Source of the DNA: Kalaharituber pfeilii
Taxonomy: Eukaryota > Ascomycota > Pezizomycetes > Pezizales > Pezizaceae
Direction of reading: 5' to 3'
Assembly: GCA_015179045.1 (NCBI GenBank)
Contig: WHUZ01000025.1
Span: forward strand, 62,001 to 126,000
Length of the DNA stretch: 64,000 nucleotides
The first letter of the stretch is position 1. Each line of letters starts with the position of its first letter. Position numbers and translations under genes: made by a program. Under the pieces are notes generated by a model, which was given only the letters and a program-made list of their open reading frames with translations, ran no database searches and was not told where the DNA came from. This document shows, piece by piece, positions 42,268-54,560 of the stretch.

Positions 42268-42321
42268 TAGTAGATGAAACGAAGGAAACGTCAAGGGGGC
42301 AACGGATGATCTGTTTCAACA

Positions 42322-42961
42322 GAGTGGGCATGTAAACAATCGTTATTATTCTCATGGAAGGTGTCTGGTCAACGCAATTCAAGGCACCACGCCAGAATAT
42401 ACGAGTACTGATATATACATTCATTTTAAAGAAAAAAAAAAATACACGTTTTAGAAGTAGCACCACAGACCTGTGGCACTTAATCCTTACACTACAAACG
42501 GGCCGGAATGGTATCCATTACAGTGACCAGGTGGTTTGTCTAGACGTAGACAGATGACTCTTATCACTAAACACAGGTACCATATATTGCAGCAACAATG
42601 GTGTAATGCCAACAAATTGCCGCTCTAATGGTGCAGATGTAAACTATTATTAACGATGGCAAGCTTGAGACACCGCAGGGCGATTTTTAGGAAAAAGCTT
42701 GCTGCTTCAACGTCCCATACAATCAGTATTGCGTCGATGGCGGGCCTGAAGATACCACACAACGATCATCTAGGAAACTAATTGCTCCAAAACACCCACC
42801 ACACACACCCTAACTATACAGTCGGAGTAATTGCATATATGGGACAATACCCAGTCCTGGTTTTTGAGATTGCTCTCAGCGAAAGCTTTCTCTCGTGGTC
42901 GCCGTCCGCGCGCATTTCATACCACATTTGCAACCTCTATCTAAAAAAAAGGCCTTCCAAA
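42322..42961. other. Region upstream of the helicase gene
   Basis: It has the end of a weak A-type tail (ATACGAGTACTGATAT then A-rich, 42,396-42,440). No TATA box is clear. The frame of the helicase gene stays open upstream to 42,782, so an earlier start cannot be excluded. Confidence 0.4.
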
Positions 42962-45900
42962 ATGAGTTCTCACAAGGAAAGGTTGTTATTTAATAATTTT
43001 GTATTTTCCGAGACACCAAGCCGAAGCATGGACACATGGCGGAAAGCATACAACTCCGTTACTCGCTATCCGGAGCAGCTTGACATATTAACAGGATCCT
43101 CGGAAGTTGCAGGCGCATTCACATCTAGGTTTAACTGTTATGGGGCCCGAGTGACCCAGTTCCTAAATGATGCACCTCTCTCTAGGATGGGATCTCAACA
43201 TCTCCGAGGACTCGGTAATCTTTTCATAGATCGGATGATAGCACCCTTACTCTACCGACACCAACATCTCCGCAATAGTCCTGCGCTTTTTAACCTGCTC
43301 CTGGCTGCCTTGCGCCTAGCGGATTTCTCTCACCTAGGGCAGCTCGCTGCGACACTGGGGGAAATTCCATCACTTCTAGGAAAAGCGTTTTCATTTGACT
43401 GCAGCGCAAACCTTCTCCGTGAGTGGATTGATGTGCTGGGAAGACACCACCCAAACCCAATGACACTAGCGAACTGGACTGGGGTTTTAGCGGACGTTAT
43501 CAAACATTGTAACGGCTTCCATGGTGCTGATGAATTCTTGGAAAAGTGGAAGAATGTGCAAATTTTGAGACAAGAGCTTCGCGAAGCACAGAAGGCTGCT
43601 ACATCCGTCACTTTTGAAATTGAGTTTTCTCCGCAAACCCTCGATCTCTTTAATCAGTTTAATATCAAATGCCCAAGCTCATCCACAGCGCTTGCAGCAA
43701 CCTTGAATAAGGTCGAGGTCACCGTAACAACGGGCATCATGAGTTCACTCGCACGTTCAATGCCATGCCGTCTGTGCTTTGAAACGTCAACTGCACTACA
43801 CCCTACAAGAGGTAAAGGAGTTTGGAATGGAAACATAACGGATGCTACCAGGGTGGATATGGCATTCCCATCACTATCTTTTGAACATATTTTGGGTCCC
43901 AGCTTAGGGTTGTGGAAGATTTGCTTGTCGGCACAGGCTTTGAAAGATCTCGAATCATCAAATTCTGAAGGTGTGAGCGACTTATTGAGGGCATCATGTG
44001 TTGGGAAAACGTTCTAATGATTTTTTCAAATATAGGAAATGCTCACATGATTCGGGCCAAATTAGAGGACCTTTCCACCGGGGACTGGATTCGAAAGTCG
44101 GTGGCCACACCGGTTTCTCGTGCAAATCGCAATTTGAGAGTTCCTCTTTTTACGGCAAGTTACTGTAGGAATGGGAGGATCTTGTGGCAGGTGGACCAAG
44201 CGTATGATGAACGTATCGATGCAGATTCTCAAATTGTGAAAGGTGAGTTGGACTGGGTTGCTTATCACTCGTAAAAAGTCCATGTCACAGACGGACTAAA
44301 CATCATGCATTGGAACACGCTTAGTCTGGAGAATTGGGGACGTCAAGGAGGTAATTGTTACTATCATCTCATATTACAATGACACTGCAAGAATAACAAT
44401 TACGTTCGCAACTAGATAGCAGAAACAATAGCCTCTGTGGCCTACGCTCAACGACACTGGCCGGACCAGAGGATACAAGATTGCAAAGCAAAAGAACTGG
44501 ACAGGGTACGTCGAATCAAACTCCCAGCCTCTTTTCAAGAACACGATACGGAAAGGAAAAGAGATTTTCCTGCTGGCCCCAAAGAAACTCTGCCACTAAA
44601 TTCCGCTATTTTTTGTAAGTTTTCTAACTTGTTAACAATTGTTCATTCCACCGATATTAACCATGAGCATCTTATGTCCTCAAAGGTAAATCACATGCAG
44701 TTACAACCAAAATGCTAGAAAACATCGAAGCAAACAATGTCCACGCAGAGTTTATGCTCGATCCCGACGGGACTGAAACAGCAGTCATTAAACATTTTCG
44801 AACTGCTGCATTTATATTGGGCAGGAGTGGTACTGGAAAGACGACGTGTCTTTTGTATAAGCTTCTCATCAGATATTTACACCGTGCTATTGCAGGAAAT
44901 TCCGAACGGCGTCTACGGCAGGTGTGTTTAACCCCGGAAACCTACCGGCAACGCAAGATCCTAACAGTGCGAATAAAGGTGCTACTCACACGGTCTCGTA
45001 TTCTAGCTAAGACATTGCACGGTAAACTCCAACGGTTGCTGAAAGCACAACTCGAGGTCTTTCGAAACTCGGAGGAAGAGTATAACGCTCTGGAATCAAT
45101 GCCTAAACTCGTGGATGAGAATGCGTGGGATGGAGGGGACCCGGAAACAATGAAAGAACTTACTTCATTGTTAGAAATTAATTTTCCCCTGGTTTGTACC
45201 TTTGACCACTTTCTTAAAATAGTCGAAAACACTGTCAGGTATGTTTCTTCACTATCGATGTGAGCAGGAGTAATATAACAGTTGATCAACTGAAATCATA
45301 TTAGGGATATGGATCGGCAGAACTTCCGTGTCCATACAAAGACCAATCTCGTTGATTTCGACATCTTCAGAGTTGCATACTGGCCGTCTATGAAACATCC
45401 CAATTATTTAAAGCTGGACGCTGGGCGGGTCTTCTCGGAGATCATGGGCGTTATCAAAGGATGCTTGTCCTCAAAAAGCGGATATAAGCCCCTCTCAAGG
45501 GCGGAGTATATAGACAGGAGCGTTAGGCTGGCTCCAGCTTTCCCTCGCACCAACGAAAGGGAAGTCTTGTATGACTTATATGAACAATACGAGGTCAAGA
45601 AGAGAAAACGTTACGAATATGATGCCATGGATAGAGTTCTAAGGATACTTAGTGCCTTTGATGAAAAGAACCAGGGGGTGGATTTAAGTAATCTGGTAGA
45701 TGAAATTTATGTGGACGGTAAGTGTATACCCATTTTCTACTTCGCACGGCATCCATAATTTACTCACGCTAGCTTTACAGAAGTCCAAGATCAACGCGAA
45801 GTGGAGATAAAACTGTTTCTTTCTCTGGTCCAAGACCCTAGAGGAATCCACTTCGGTTAGTGCCACCCAATTTTCGCCGCACCACCTAATGATGTTACTT

Positions 45901-48900
45901 CCAAGTTGACCAAGTTCCACACCGTAGCCGGGGACAGTGCGCAATGTATCTCCAATGACTCGGCATTCCGTTTTGGCAATGTTCAAACACTCTTTTTTGG
46001 ACATTACAACCAGGAAAAGTCCATGTTAGCATTGGCAAAGCCGAAGTTGTTCACGCTTTCACATAATTTTCGCTCACACCAAGGCATCCTGGGCTTAGCA
46101 TCCTTCGTCATGAGCTTGTTATGGAAGGGTGAGTTTTAGCACAATTACCGGAGAAATTTATTCATGTCAAATCTGATATCATCAGGGTTTCCTACAATGG
46201 TGGATAAATCTGATCCTGAACTCGGCGAATACAATGGCCCAAAGCCTCGACTAATAGGTAAATTTTGCCTAACGCCCCATATTGTCACACCATTAACTTC
46301 CTTCCCCCAAAGTTGGTTCTTGTGTACAAGAACTTCTTGCCCTGTCAAGCAAGTATAGTTCTTCAGAAGGCCGGCGGGACAAACAGACTATCATCGTCAG
46401 GGACTCAGAAACACAGAGCAAATTACTCCCCTCTCTTCAAAGCAATGCTGTCGTGTATACAGTGCTTGAAAGCAAGGGCACGGAGCACGAAGAGGTGATT
46501 GTTTTCGATTTTTTTTCGTCAAGCTCGTGTGCAGATATATTCAAGAGTCTTGAGGAGCTACTTCCCAAGGACCCTAATTATACTTATGCGCAGGGTCACA
46601 TGGTATGGACTACGATTCAATTCATGGTATTGTTCTTACTAATTAGAGGATGATAGGCACTGTGCCCGGAACTAAAGGTTCGCAGCCCCAAACTTAGTGA
46701 TATGCCTTCGACGTATTAACATAAAGAGGGTGGCAGACTCTGTATGTTGCTATCACGCGCGCTTGCAGTAGATTGTTGATTCTCGAGAGTTCTAGAGATC
46801 AAATCAGCAGCATTATAGATCTATTCACCAATAAGGCTGGAACGCCGCTTGTTGAGGTAGAGGAGGTAGGAATATCGGGTGATGTAGGGCCTCTCTGTGT
46901 ACTCTGCATAAGAGAGGTTATAATTAACATGTATAGGCCCGAAACATTGCACGCGAACTCTGTCCATTGACGCCCACCGCACGATTAGACTGGGTGCGAG
47001 ACGGTGACCACTGTATGGAAAACGGCCTTTATGAGCAAGTAAGGACAAGTATTGGGAATTGTTTACGTTCTATCGTACTGTCATCCTGACAATCACTAGG
47101 CTATTCGATGTTTCAAGAATGCTGAAGACACAGACAAAGCCAACCTGGCACGAGCCTTTTGTGCACGAAAAGTGGGAAGAGAACTTCAGGCAAGAGGTAA
47201 CCTGTCTGATGCCCATTCTCACTATCAAGAGGCAATGGAACTATTTCAATTGCTCGGCATGGTTGAAGAGGTAGCATATTGCTGCGAGTCATTAGGAGAC
47301 TTTGTGAGGGCTGCTGGTAGGTTCTTCTAGACCACAATTACACTTAGCCACCAACTATTCTAACAACACAGAAATTTGGTCTGACAAGGGCCAACACGAG
47401 CGAGCTGGGGATTTGTTAGCGAAAGCAGGGCGACCGTACTTGGTAGGTGCTGCGGAAGAATACTATAAAGCAGATTTACATGGCACTGCATTGCAGTTGC
47501 TATATGAGGGTGGATTATATGAAAAGCTAGTGGAGGACTTGGGAAGGTAGGTTCCGTGTTGGCACTACAAATAGAAAATCCGAATTAACCAAGTAAGTAG
47601 ACATCAGGGGAAAATATTGCCTTCCGAAAGAAGACTTCGAGCGTGGCAATGCAATGACTTGCTCCGCAAAAACAAAATTTCCACAGACCTTACAGCAGAC
47701 ATAAACGAGCTGTTTATGTCTGAGAACGAAAAGGCCGAATTTCTCTTTGGTTACAAATATTTTGAAGAGTACATGGTCACCATGACACGTCACAAACGAT
47801 TCAAGGAAGGATGGCACCGCTTGATTGGTGATGCCGAAGGGATATATCATGCTCTGTCAACTGTTCAGTTACAAACCGATCCAGCATGGCACGCAGCGAC
47901 TTTCTCCTATTTTGAGGAGCTTTACCACTGTTTAAAAGCTCACGCGCTCCTTGATTTTATGAGTCCCTCAAATATTCACACACTAACTGACACCTCGAAC
48001 TCTCATGCATCACCAACTGAAGGGACCTGGTCTAATTTGTGGAAGTCGCAAATTTCCAAATGGGAGCAGACATTGAAACAGCCTGAGTTTGAGCTGCCCC
48101 CTCTTGCTAAACTGTGCTCCAATTCCAACAGTCACCAGCTCATCGATCTGATATGCATGCTTGTAAGTCAGAATCTATATGGTGATTACCTTACAGACGT
48201 ATTGATTCTAAACAGATAATCTTGCGCCCTGACTACTTTCTGAACGCCGTTCCTCTGCGAAACCGCCTTTCCGCGCCTACCGTCCTACTAGAGTACATTC
48301 ACGAATTTACCTCTAAGGATTATGTCCACAAGACTAATTGTTCGCCCTCATTTCCTGACATGGTCATGGCTTGCCTGGGCCTCTTGAGCGTGCCTTCGTC
48401 AGAAAGGAGATTTCTGCACCTTCCATGGTCCAGTATACCAGCAAACACAACCCCAGGGATGACCAAGGAGTTCAGCGAACATATTCTCAGTGACGGCCGT
48501 ATGACACTTAGGGCTCAAATCTGTGAAGCGGTTGGAACCATTACTAAAGCTGCGCGTGTGCTTTTGGGTAAAGTTCCTGAATGGACAGAGGCGGAACGAG
48601 CAGCAATGGATAAAGGTAGGCAGGTCTGTATGAATTCAGATAGTACAATCTCAATAACTAGTCGAAAACGCAGCTTGGGGAGCCCCACTGAATAAATCAG
48701 ACCTTAAGAGGGATCCATCACCTAACACTAAACGGATGGTATGTGAAAAGATTCAGGTACGTAATGCTCCTTAATCATTTTAATTCTGGGGTCCTCCCTC
48801 CTATACTCACAGATGCAAGTAGATTTTATCCGACATTGACCGCATACAAACTGCAGTTCAGGAGAACTGCACCGGGGTTAGGTTTGATCGTTCGAAGTTC

Positions 48901-50319
48901 ATGTCAAACAACGTAAGGGATGAAATTGTGTTAGAATTTCTGAAATTCCAATCGCCTTGGCGAGACAACCCTTCAATATTTGAGGATATCGTTCGCAAGC
49001 TTCGTACTGCTGGCTGTTATCCTATTCTTAAGAGTTTGAGGGCAAAAGTAAAGAAATCAGTGAATCAAATTGCAATCATTGATGAACCTAAGCTTGCTGT
49101 GGTGCTAAGGAACTATCGCTTATGTACACTTTTAAGTGGTAGGTACCGATCTCAATGTTGAACAAGGAACAAATACTGATCCACGCTGCAGATGCCAAAA
49201 ACGTGCAATCTATGATGGATGATCTGCAGTTAATATTCGAGCCGGAGAAGGATTCCCCATGGCTAATGAGGCCGGGTATGAAGATTTTCAGCTGGTTGTA
49301 TCACTATCATTCACTTAAATACCTGACTGAAGCACATTCCGGCTGGTATCTGAATAATGAAGGCTTATTCCTGAACCAAATTGTGAGACCCCTTGGATCG
49401 AGAGATTGGAAACATTGACCGAAGCAAAAGTTGACAGATGTACAAACCTTCTAGAATGAGATGGTAGCGGATCTGCTGGTATGTCTTGGTGACTTCATAG
49501 AAGAGGGCAAAGTATCCCTTGGCGTGGACATTCTCTCATTGTACGAAGATATTGCCACGCTTCTGGTATGGGTGTCCCAGCTGCAAACATTCACTGTCCC
49601 GTGTTTTCGCTTCGCTAATCTTCAATGTCGGGTATATCAGCTCCTTTGCAGGCACAGGAACCAGACTTTATTTCCACAGTCCTGGAAGGCTAGGTATCTT
49701 TCCCAGTGGCTCGGAGCGATTGCAGTTGCCAATGCTACATCACCCTCCGGCCCCTCGTTCGAGTTGGCACTACATAGACTGGCGTGCAATCTTTGTAAGC
49801 TTCTCAAAGTCAAGTCTCACGAAGATTATCCGTCCGAATTCCACAAGCTGCTTGATAGGAGGTCCGTTGACTTCCTGGTGATCATGCTTCTAAATTGTGG
49901 GAGCACCACGCCTGGACTGCAGTCCTCGGACTACAGTCTCTTTAAACATGTCCAAGAGGTAAGCTACGGCTTCTGACATATGAAAACTCATGCTATGCAC
50001 GCTTTTCTAACCCTGCACACGTGCACAATTCAGGTCTTTGAGAATGGTACCCTCGCGGTTGATACGAACATGATCCGCAACAAACATGGTAGTGACCTTC
50101 TGACAGCTTTACTGAATGCCTTCATGCTCTACCATGAAGACTACATATGCATCTATGAATTCCCAGCAGCCTATGAGGGTGAAACTCCGCACTTTGACCT
50201 TACTCACTTGCCGAGAGAGCTTGAACGATCTATTAAGCTCATGTCGTGGCCAGAGTGTTACAATATGCAGTCGGGGACTCGTAACTCGCTGAGGAGCGGA
50301 GGATCTGGAATGGCATAGG
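42962..50319 (+). CDS. TRANK1-like UvrD/Rep-family helicase, many exons
   Basis: The start MSSHKERLL was chosen within a longer open frame. About ten to fifteen short introns can be placed (for example 43,971-44,035; 44,243-44,324; 44,351-44,415; 44,922-44,978; 45,239-45,304; 45,718-45,780; 45,856-45,927; 46,129-46,185; 46,258-46,312). Joined exons give Walker A (ILGRSGTGKTT, about 44,815), the DExx box YVDEVQDQRE across the intron at 45,718, AGDSAQCIS, LSHNFRSHQGI, VLESKGTEHEEVIVFDFF and LYVAITRA (46,750). This order is the superfamily 1 helicase core of TPR/ankyrin-containing TRANK1-like proteins. A TPR-like region follows (GLYEQAIRCFKNAEDTDKA; YQEAMELFQLLGMVEE). Near 46,660 the usual PELK block is out of frame, and past 50,240 a family-like C-terminus (RLFEDSTFDEVRVETQ) continues in another frame after a stop, so the end is probably decayed. 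Confidence 0.8.
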
Positions 50320-50429
50320 TTGTTCGAAGATAGTACATTTGATGAGGTCAGGGTAGAAACCCAAGTTAAGATTTTGATCAAACATATACGTGTTCTCTCT
50401 TATCTCTTCGCATTCCATCCATTGTTTAA

Positions 50430-50475
50430 TTCTTATCTCGACCATAAGGCAATTTGCGAGTAGCGAAAAAAAAAA
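50430..50475 (+). mobile_element. Degenerate A-type tail at the 3' end of the helicase gene
   Basis: TCTCGACCATAAGGCAATTT, GCGAGTAGCG and 13 A resemble the A tail with the inner stem lost. It may be a truncated retroelement insertion just behind the gene. Confidence 0.5.
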
Positions 50476-50772
50476 AAAGGGCCCTGGGGCTTGGTTGGCA
50501 GGAGCGTTGACTCTAAATAAGTTAAAAAAATGAGAATTCTATGCAAGCGTGAAAGCTATACTATATACAGTGCTGATATCAACAGTGGGCCTGGTTTATA
50601 AGGCCAGCTCGCATGCTCTACGTAACGGTAATGGGACCCATTATGCTGCAACTTGCAATGTGAACACTGAACACAAACATGTCCCACAAGCCACTGAGCA
50701 AGAACTTTAACTATACCTCTCCAGTGTACTTGAAGAAATATGTATACCGTGTACGGGTTCAGCGAAGCAATA

Positions 50773-51647
50773 GCCCCATCACGTGCCTTCAGACGGAGCC
50801 GGTGGAAGCGCCACCAGCACCACCACAGCCAATGGGGATCAGCCCCATCACGTGCTTAGAGACACCCCCAACAGTCCCACTGCCACCACCGAAGAGACCG
50901 ACCTCCCCTCCAGCAGCAACACCCTCGACCGTCGCACCCACCCCAAGCAGAAAGCGCAAGGGCAAACCGCCGTCCCCCCAAGACGCGTATGCCTTAAAGC
51001 GCCAGTTGAGCGACGAGGAGGCAAGGAAGATTGCCTCGGCAACCCACCCAGCCCCCTCCGCGACCGCGACACCGAGCCCCCCTACCTCCGGGAGGCACCA
51101 AGGAAAGCTGCCAAGCCAAGTCGCAGCTTTCAAGCGCCATCTCAGAGACAAAGCACCAGAACCGTCGACCTCCAGACGTACACCCCAAGCCGCCACTAAA
51201 CCTACCCCGACAACACCTGACGTCCCCACCAAATCTGGCATCGTTGTGCATGGCATAGCCCTGAGGAAGAATTTGGACAACGTGCGACGATGGCTGACCG
51301 CAGACAACAAAGACCTGAAGAAGATTGTCGGGATCAGATGGTTGAGGAAGAAAGACACACTTATCGAAGAAGGAAAAAAGACAAGCTCCATAGTGGTATA
51401 CTTGGAAGAGCAACAGGATATTGACAAGGTACGACTTGGAGGAAGATGGCTCAAGGCGAGCCAGTACGAGGCGGAAAGAGGACGGAGATGAGACAGACCG
51501 CTGGCCGATCCCCCGCAACACAATGGAAACCGCGGGCATCATGTATTTAGACGTTAGTTGGCTTATCTTTTCTTTTAATAAACCCTCGCCATAGCCCGAA
51601 GGGCGGCATGCGAGTACTGATATTAAAAAAAAAATAAAATAAAAAAA
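50773..51647 (+). mobile_element. ORF1-only retroelement with A-type tail (875 bp)
   Basis: Target duplication GCGAAGCAATA is at 50,762-50,772 and 51,648-51,658. The ORF1 frame is open from the insertion start to the stop at 51,489-51,491 (about 240 codons): two SPITC motifs, a long Pro/Thr linker, a Lys-rich part, then GIVVHGIALRKNLDNVRRWL, GIRWLRKKDTLIEEGKK and the end YEAERGRR. About 90 bp later come the CTCGC/GCGAG hairpin and A-rich tail. This is the longest intact ORF1 frame here. Confidence 0.9.
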
Positions 51648-51761
51648 GCGAAGCAATAAGAGAACACCTGAAGGAAGGGCTCGTCGTTATTGGAAATATC
51701 ATCTAGTCTATTGAGCGAGAGGTTACGAGAGATAGGCACTTATATGCATGAATGTAGGCAT

Positions 51762-52097
51762 TTTTTTTTTTTTTTTTTTAATATCATTGATCGCCTGCCG
51801 CCCTTTGGGCTATGGCGATATTTAATTACATGAAACTGTGTACACTCACTCCTTCCGTCATCACTCCCCTATGCCGGCTCCTATAAGGGGATAAAGGGGA
51901 ACGAAGCAGCAGACAGGGCAGCGAGGATAGGAACAGCCCTACAGTATGAGGAAGAGGTGATAACGGAGTCAGGATTAATTCAACAGGCGAAGAGGGGAAG
52001 AGCGGTGGAGGGAGACAGGCTGGGGATGAGTTACCGCCCGCTGCGGAGGCTGGGATACAGAGTGTCAAAGATAGCGGGACTGATAGGGGGCAAGGGA
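51762..52097 (-). mobile_element. A-type LINE insertion with inverted 5' half (336 bp)
   Basis: Target duplication ATGAATGTAGGCAT is at 51,748-51,761 and 52,098-52,111. The tail half (51,762 to about 51,885) reads on the minus strand with hairpin ATCGC/GCGAT and poly(A). The other half reads on the plus strand and encodes RNase H end KGNEAADRAARIGTALQYEE and LGMSYRPL. Both halves lie in one insertion, the arrangement produced by twin priming in LINE integration. Confidence 0.88.
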
Positions 52098-52239
52098 ATG
52101 AATGTAGGCATACCAAAGTATAGCACAAACCAATATAAGTGCTGGGAAAGCAACAGGCGCGCGATAGCTAAAACACATGAAACCAACTACTAAAGGATGC
52201 AACGGATGATATGTTCCAACACTCTCTCAGATGTTGACA

Positions 52240-52620
52240 CCCAGTTGCTGTGTAAACAAATCATGCTTTCGTTTCTCTAGAGGTTTCATTATCAAGTCAG
52301 CAGGGTTATGGTCACCAGGTATGTAGTGTAGAGTGAAAGCTTTTTATACAACTCATTCTCATATAAAGTAATAGTGGATATCAATGTGTTTTGTATGACT
52401 GTAATTGATGGAATTGTTAGTAATATTAAGTAAACTTTCATTATTTGTTCGGAGATAAATAGGAATTGAAAGCTGATGTTTGAAAAATGTATTTTTGTAC
52501 TAGATAGCTTATCTTTCAAGGCTAGAAAGTAATACATATTCAGCTTCTACTATAGAAGTAGTAATAAAGTACTGCTTCTCCAAAGACTAAGAAATAAAAT
52601 AGTTATCTAATAAAAAAGTA
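52240..52620 (-). pseudogene. Copia-type polyprotein relic (RNase H end), mutated
   Basis: The minus strand gives LHYIPGDHNPADLIMKPLEK at about 52,262-52,325, the typical end of copia RNase H, and upstream a HIDIHYYFI-like block. The rest is AT-rich with many stops, in line with RIP. Its LTR follows immediately. Confidence 0.72.
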
Positions 52621-52671
52621 TATCTAAACTAAGTTTTCTAAGAATTTAAATTAAAACTTTAAGAGTCATTA

Positions 52672-53293
52672 TGTTACGGCTAAGGTGAGACTTATGCGAC
52701 CCGCGGAACACTTACCCTGAATACCAATGCTGCTTGAGCGGACTGATCACCCGTTAGGCTTGGAATTCATTTTCGCCCGAATAGGGAAGTGCTAAGGAAG
52801 TGTGTGTCGTCGATTAATGGTATGATCTCCGGATCACCCATGCACCCTGCATGCACTCGGCTTATTAAAGCTAACATGCGCACATGCACTAGTACATATC
52901 ATTATCTTGCGTCTGTACTATTGTTGCATGTTTCTGTTACGTTTACCTGTTACCACACATATTGGCATTGATAAGGAATTGTCATTTGCCTTACTTGGTC
53001 GACTAGTCATTTGTATGATGCGCTCAAGTCTATAAAAGCGCTGGTGATAGCATAGGTAGAAGAATCAAGGCACTAGCGGTGTTCTAAGTTCTCGATAACT
53101 CTGAACCTATCGTTCCCTCACTACGCCCGTGAACTGCTCCACGCCGAGTAGCTGCCCTTTCGGCCCGCCGTTTATACCCCTCCGTAGCCATTCCGGCCCG
53201 CAGTCTACACACCTCCGTAGCCGTTTCGGCCCGCCGTATATACACCTCCGTAGCCGGTCCGGCCCGCCGTATCTACACCCCTTAGCCGTAACA
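52672..53293. mobile_element. LTR-like sequence with TGTTACGGCT...AGCCGTAACA ends (622 bp)
   Basis: The two ends form a perfect 10-bp inverted repeat and start TG and end CA. CTATAAAAGC at about 53,031 is a TATA box. Downstream, units of about 29 bp (TCCGTAGCCGTTTCGGCCCG and variants) repeat four times. A matching 5-bp target duplication was not found, so it may be one LTR of a lost element. Confidence 0.65.
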
Positions 53294-53690
53294 CCTAGCC
53301 TCCGGGCCCAGCGTAGCCGAGCCCCTGACGCTCGTAGATACTAGTAAAAATAAAAGAACTTTTTGTATACTTAAGTAAGATACTAATTTTATATACTAAT
53401 AAGAGAGTAAAAAACTCTTTTAACTATTTAATAAATAAAATTTAAGATAAAAATAGAATTAAGAGAAAAAAGAGTTAGAATAAGCTAAATTAAAATAAGT
53501 ACAAATAACTAAGTATATAAATAATATAATTATATTAATTTTAAGTAGTATTAATTAGCTCATTATTTAAAATTGCTTTATACAATTTAATTTTTAAATA
53601 TTATAATGAAAATGCCATGAGCGACGGCGGGCTGGTGCAACTAAGGGATATGGCCAGTTCAGGGTAATAGTAGCTTCGCAAGCGCCGAAC
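53294..53690. other. AT-rich, RIP-like stretch
   Basis: From 53,340 to 53,610 almost only A and T occur and no frame persists. It is probably the mutated interior of an LTR element. Confidence 0.5.
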
Positions 53691-53700
53691 GGCAGAGGGT

Positions 53701-54035
53701 TTTTTTTTTTTTTTTTTTTTTTTTATTTCATTACTCGCATGCCGCCTAACAGGCTATGGCGAGAAATTAAATACATGATAGGTAAATAAAACGAATAACA
53801 GAATTGACGAGTAAAGGAAATTACTCTGCCGCCCAGTCTAAAACCTCCGCCAGCATGTCTCCTTCCCGTTCTGCCTTCGTTGGCTGCTTCAACCCCATCT
53901 CCCCTCTCGGTAGTCTTCTTCTTCCACGCCTCACACTCATTCATAATGTGCGCAAAGTTTTCGAGGGCTTTGCCACACCACCTACACTCCGGTGAGTCGT
54001 CCTTCCCTATCTGATGTCTCCACTGCCGCAGACCC
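53701..54035 (-). mobile_element. A-type LINE 3' end
   Basis: The minus strand encodes LRQWRHQIGKDDSPECRWCG and a Cys/His knuckle (ALENFAHIMNECEAW), like 58,110-58,230, then a short 3' end, hairpin with inner stem GCCT/AGGC and poly(A). Its 5' side is cut by the next element. Confidence 0.8.
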
Positions 54036-54560
54036 TTTTTTTTTTTTTTTTTTTTTAATATCATTAATCGCTGGCCGCCCTACGGGCTATGGCGATGTCT
54101 TAAGTACATGAATGAAAATAAAATAAATAAAACAAGAAAGAATAGGTGAAGGCAACATTGACGAAACAGGTCTCCTCACTCCCCAAGCATCTCTACCAGC
54201 TTCTTCAGTGGGTCCTCCTCCCCCTCTTTGCCCCGAGGAGGCCTTCTGACGTGCTCTTCCCCCCAGGCAACCTCCGCCTCCACACCCTGCACTCCTCTAG
54301 TACGTGTTTTGTGGTCTCCTCCTCCTCCCCGCACCATCTACATTCGGGGCCGTCCCCTTCGCCCACGTGCCATCTCCACGCCCGTAGCCCCTTCCCTCCT
54401 AGCAATCCCGCCAAACGTCCAGTCATTTGTCCGAGCCTCTCCAAGGGTCTGTATGACAACTCCAGCCGGTTTCGCTCCGCGGCCCTCTCTCGCCTCGCGT
54501 CTTGTCTCTCAACTGGAGCGGCATGGGGGACCTCTCCGGGCAGGCAAGCTTGCAGGGGTG
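54036..54560 (-). mobile_element. Second A-type LINE 3' end, in tandem
   Basis: The minus strand encodes AAERNRLELSYRPLERLGQM across a frameshift, then GRLAGLLGGKGLRAWRWHVG and ECRWCGEEEETTKHVLEECR. The hairpin is ATCGC/GCGAT. The poly-T starts right at the end of the first element. I could not find a target duplication. Confidence 0.78.

Larger units (their letters stand above)
40861..42321 (-). mobile_element. Solo copia-type LTR, interrupted by two MITEs
   Basis: On the minus strand it begins TGTTGAAACAGATCATCCGT and ends GGTATACA. It matches the LTR at 50,742-52,221 once the MITEs (41,055-42,188 and 42,194-42,267) are removed, leaving about 250 bp. A TATA-like ATATAAGTGCC lies in the shared part. 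No target duplication was found. Confidence 0.72.
50742..52221 (-). mobile_element. Copia-type LTR, interrupted by two retroelements
   Basis: On the minus strand it begins TGTTGGAACATATCATCCGT right after a purine-rich CTGAGAGAG and ends ACGGTATACA. It adjoins the copia coding relic at 52,240-52,620 on the same strand and is therefore its 3' LTR. Without the insertions at 50,773-51,647 and 51,762-52,097 it is about 270 bp. It matches the solo LTR at 40,861-42,321. Confidence 0.75.

Noticed and set aside
50789..51523. 244-codon minus-strand frame opposite ORF1
   Set aside because: Shadow of the ORF1 frame, which matches four other ORF1 copies on its own strand.
40861..52221. Composite transposon formed by two similar sequences flanking the helicase gene
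   Set aside because: The two sequences are copia LTRs; the right one belongs to its own copia relic outside the gene, so they do not bracket a unit.
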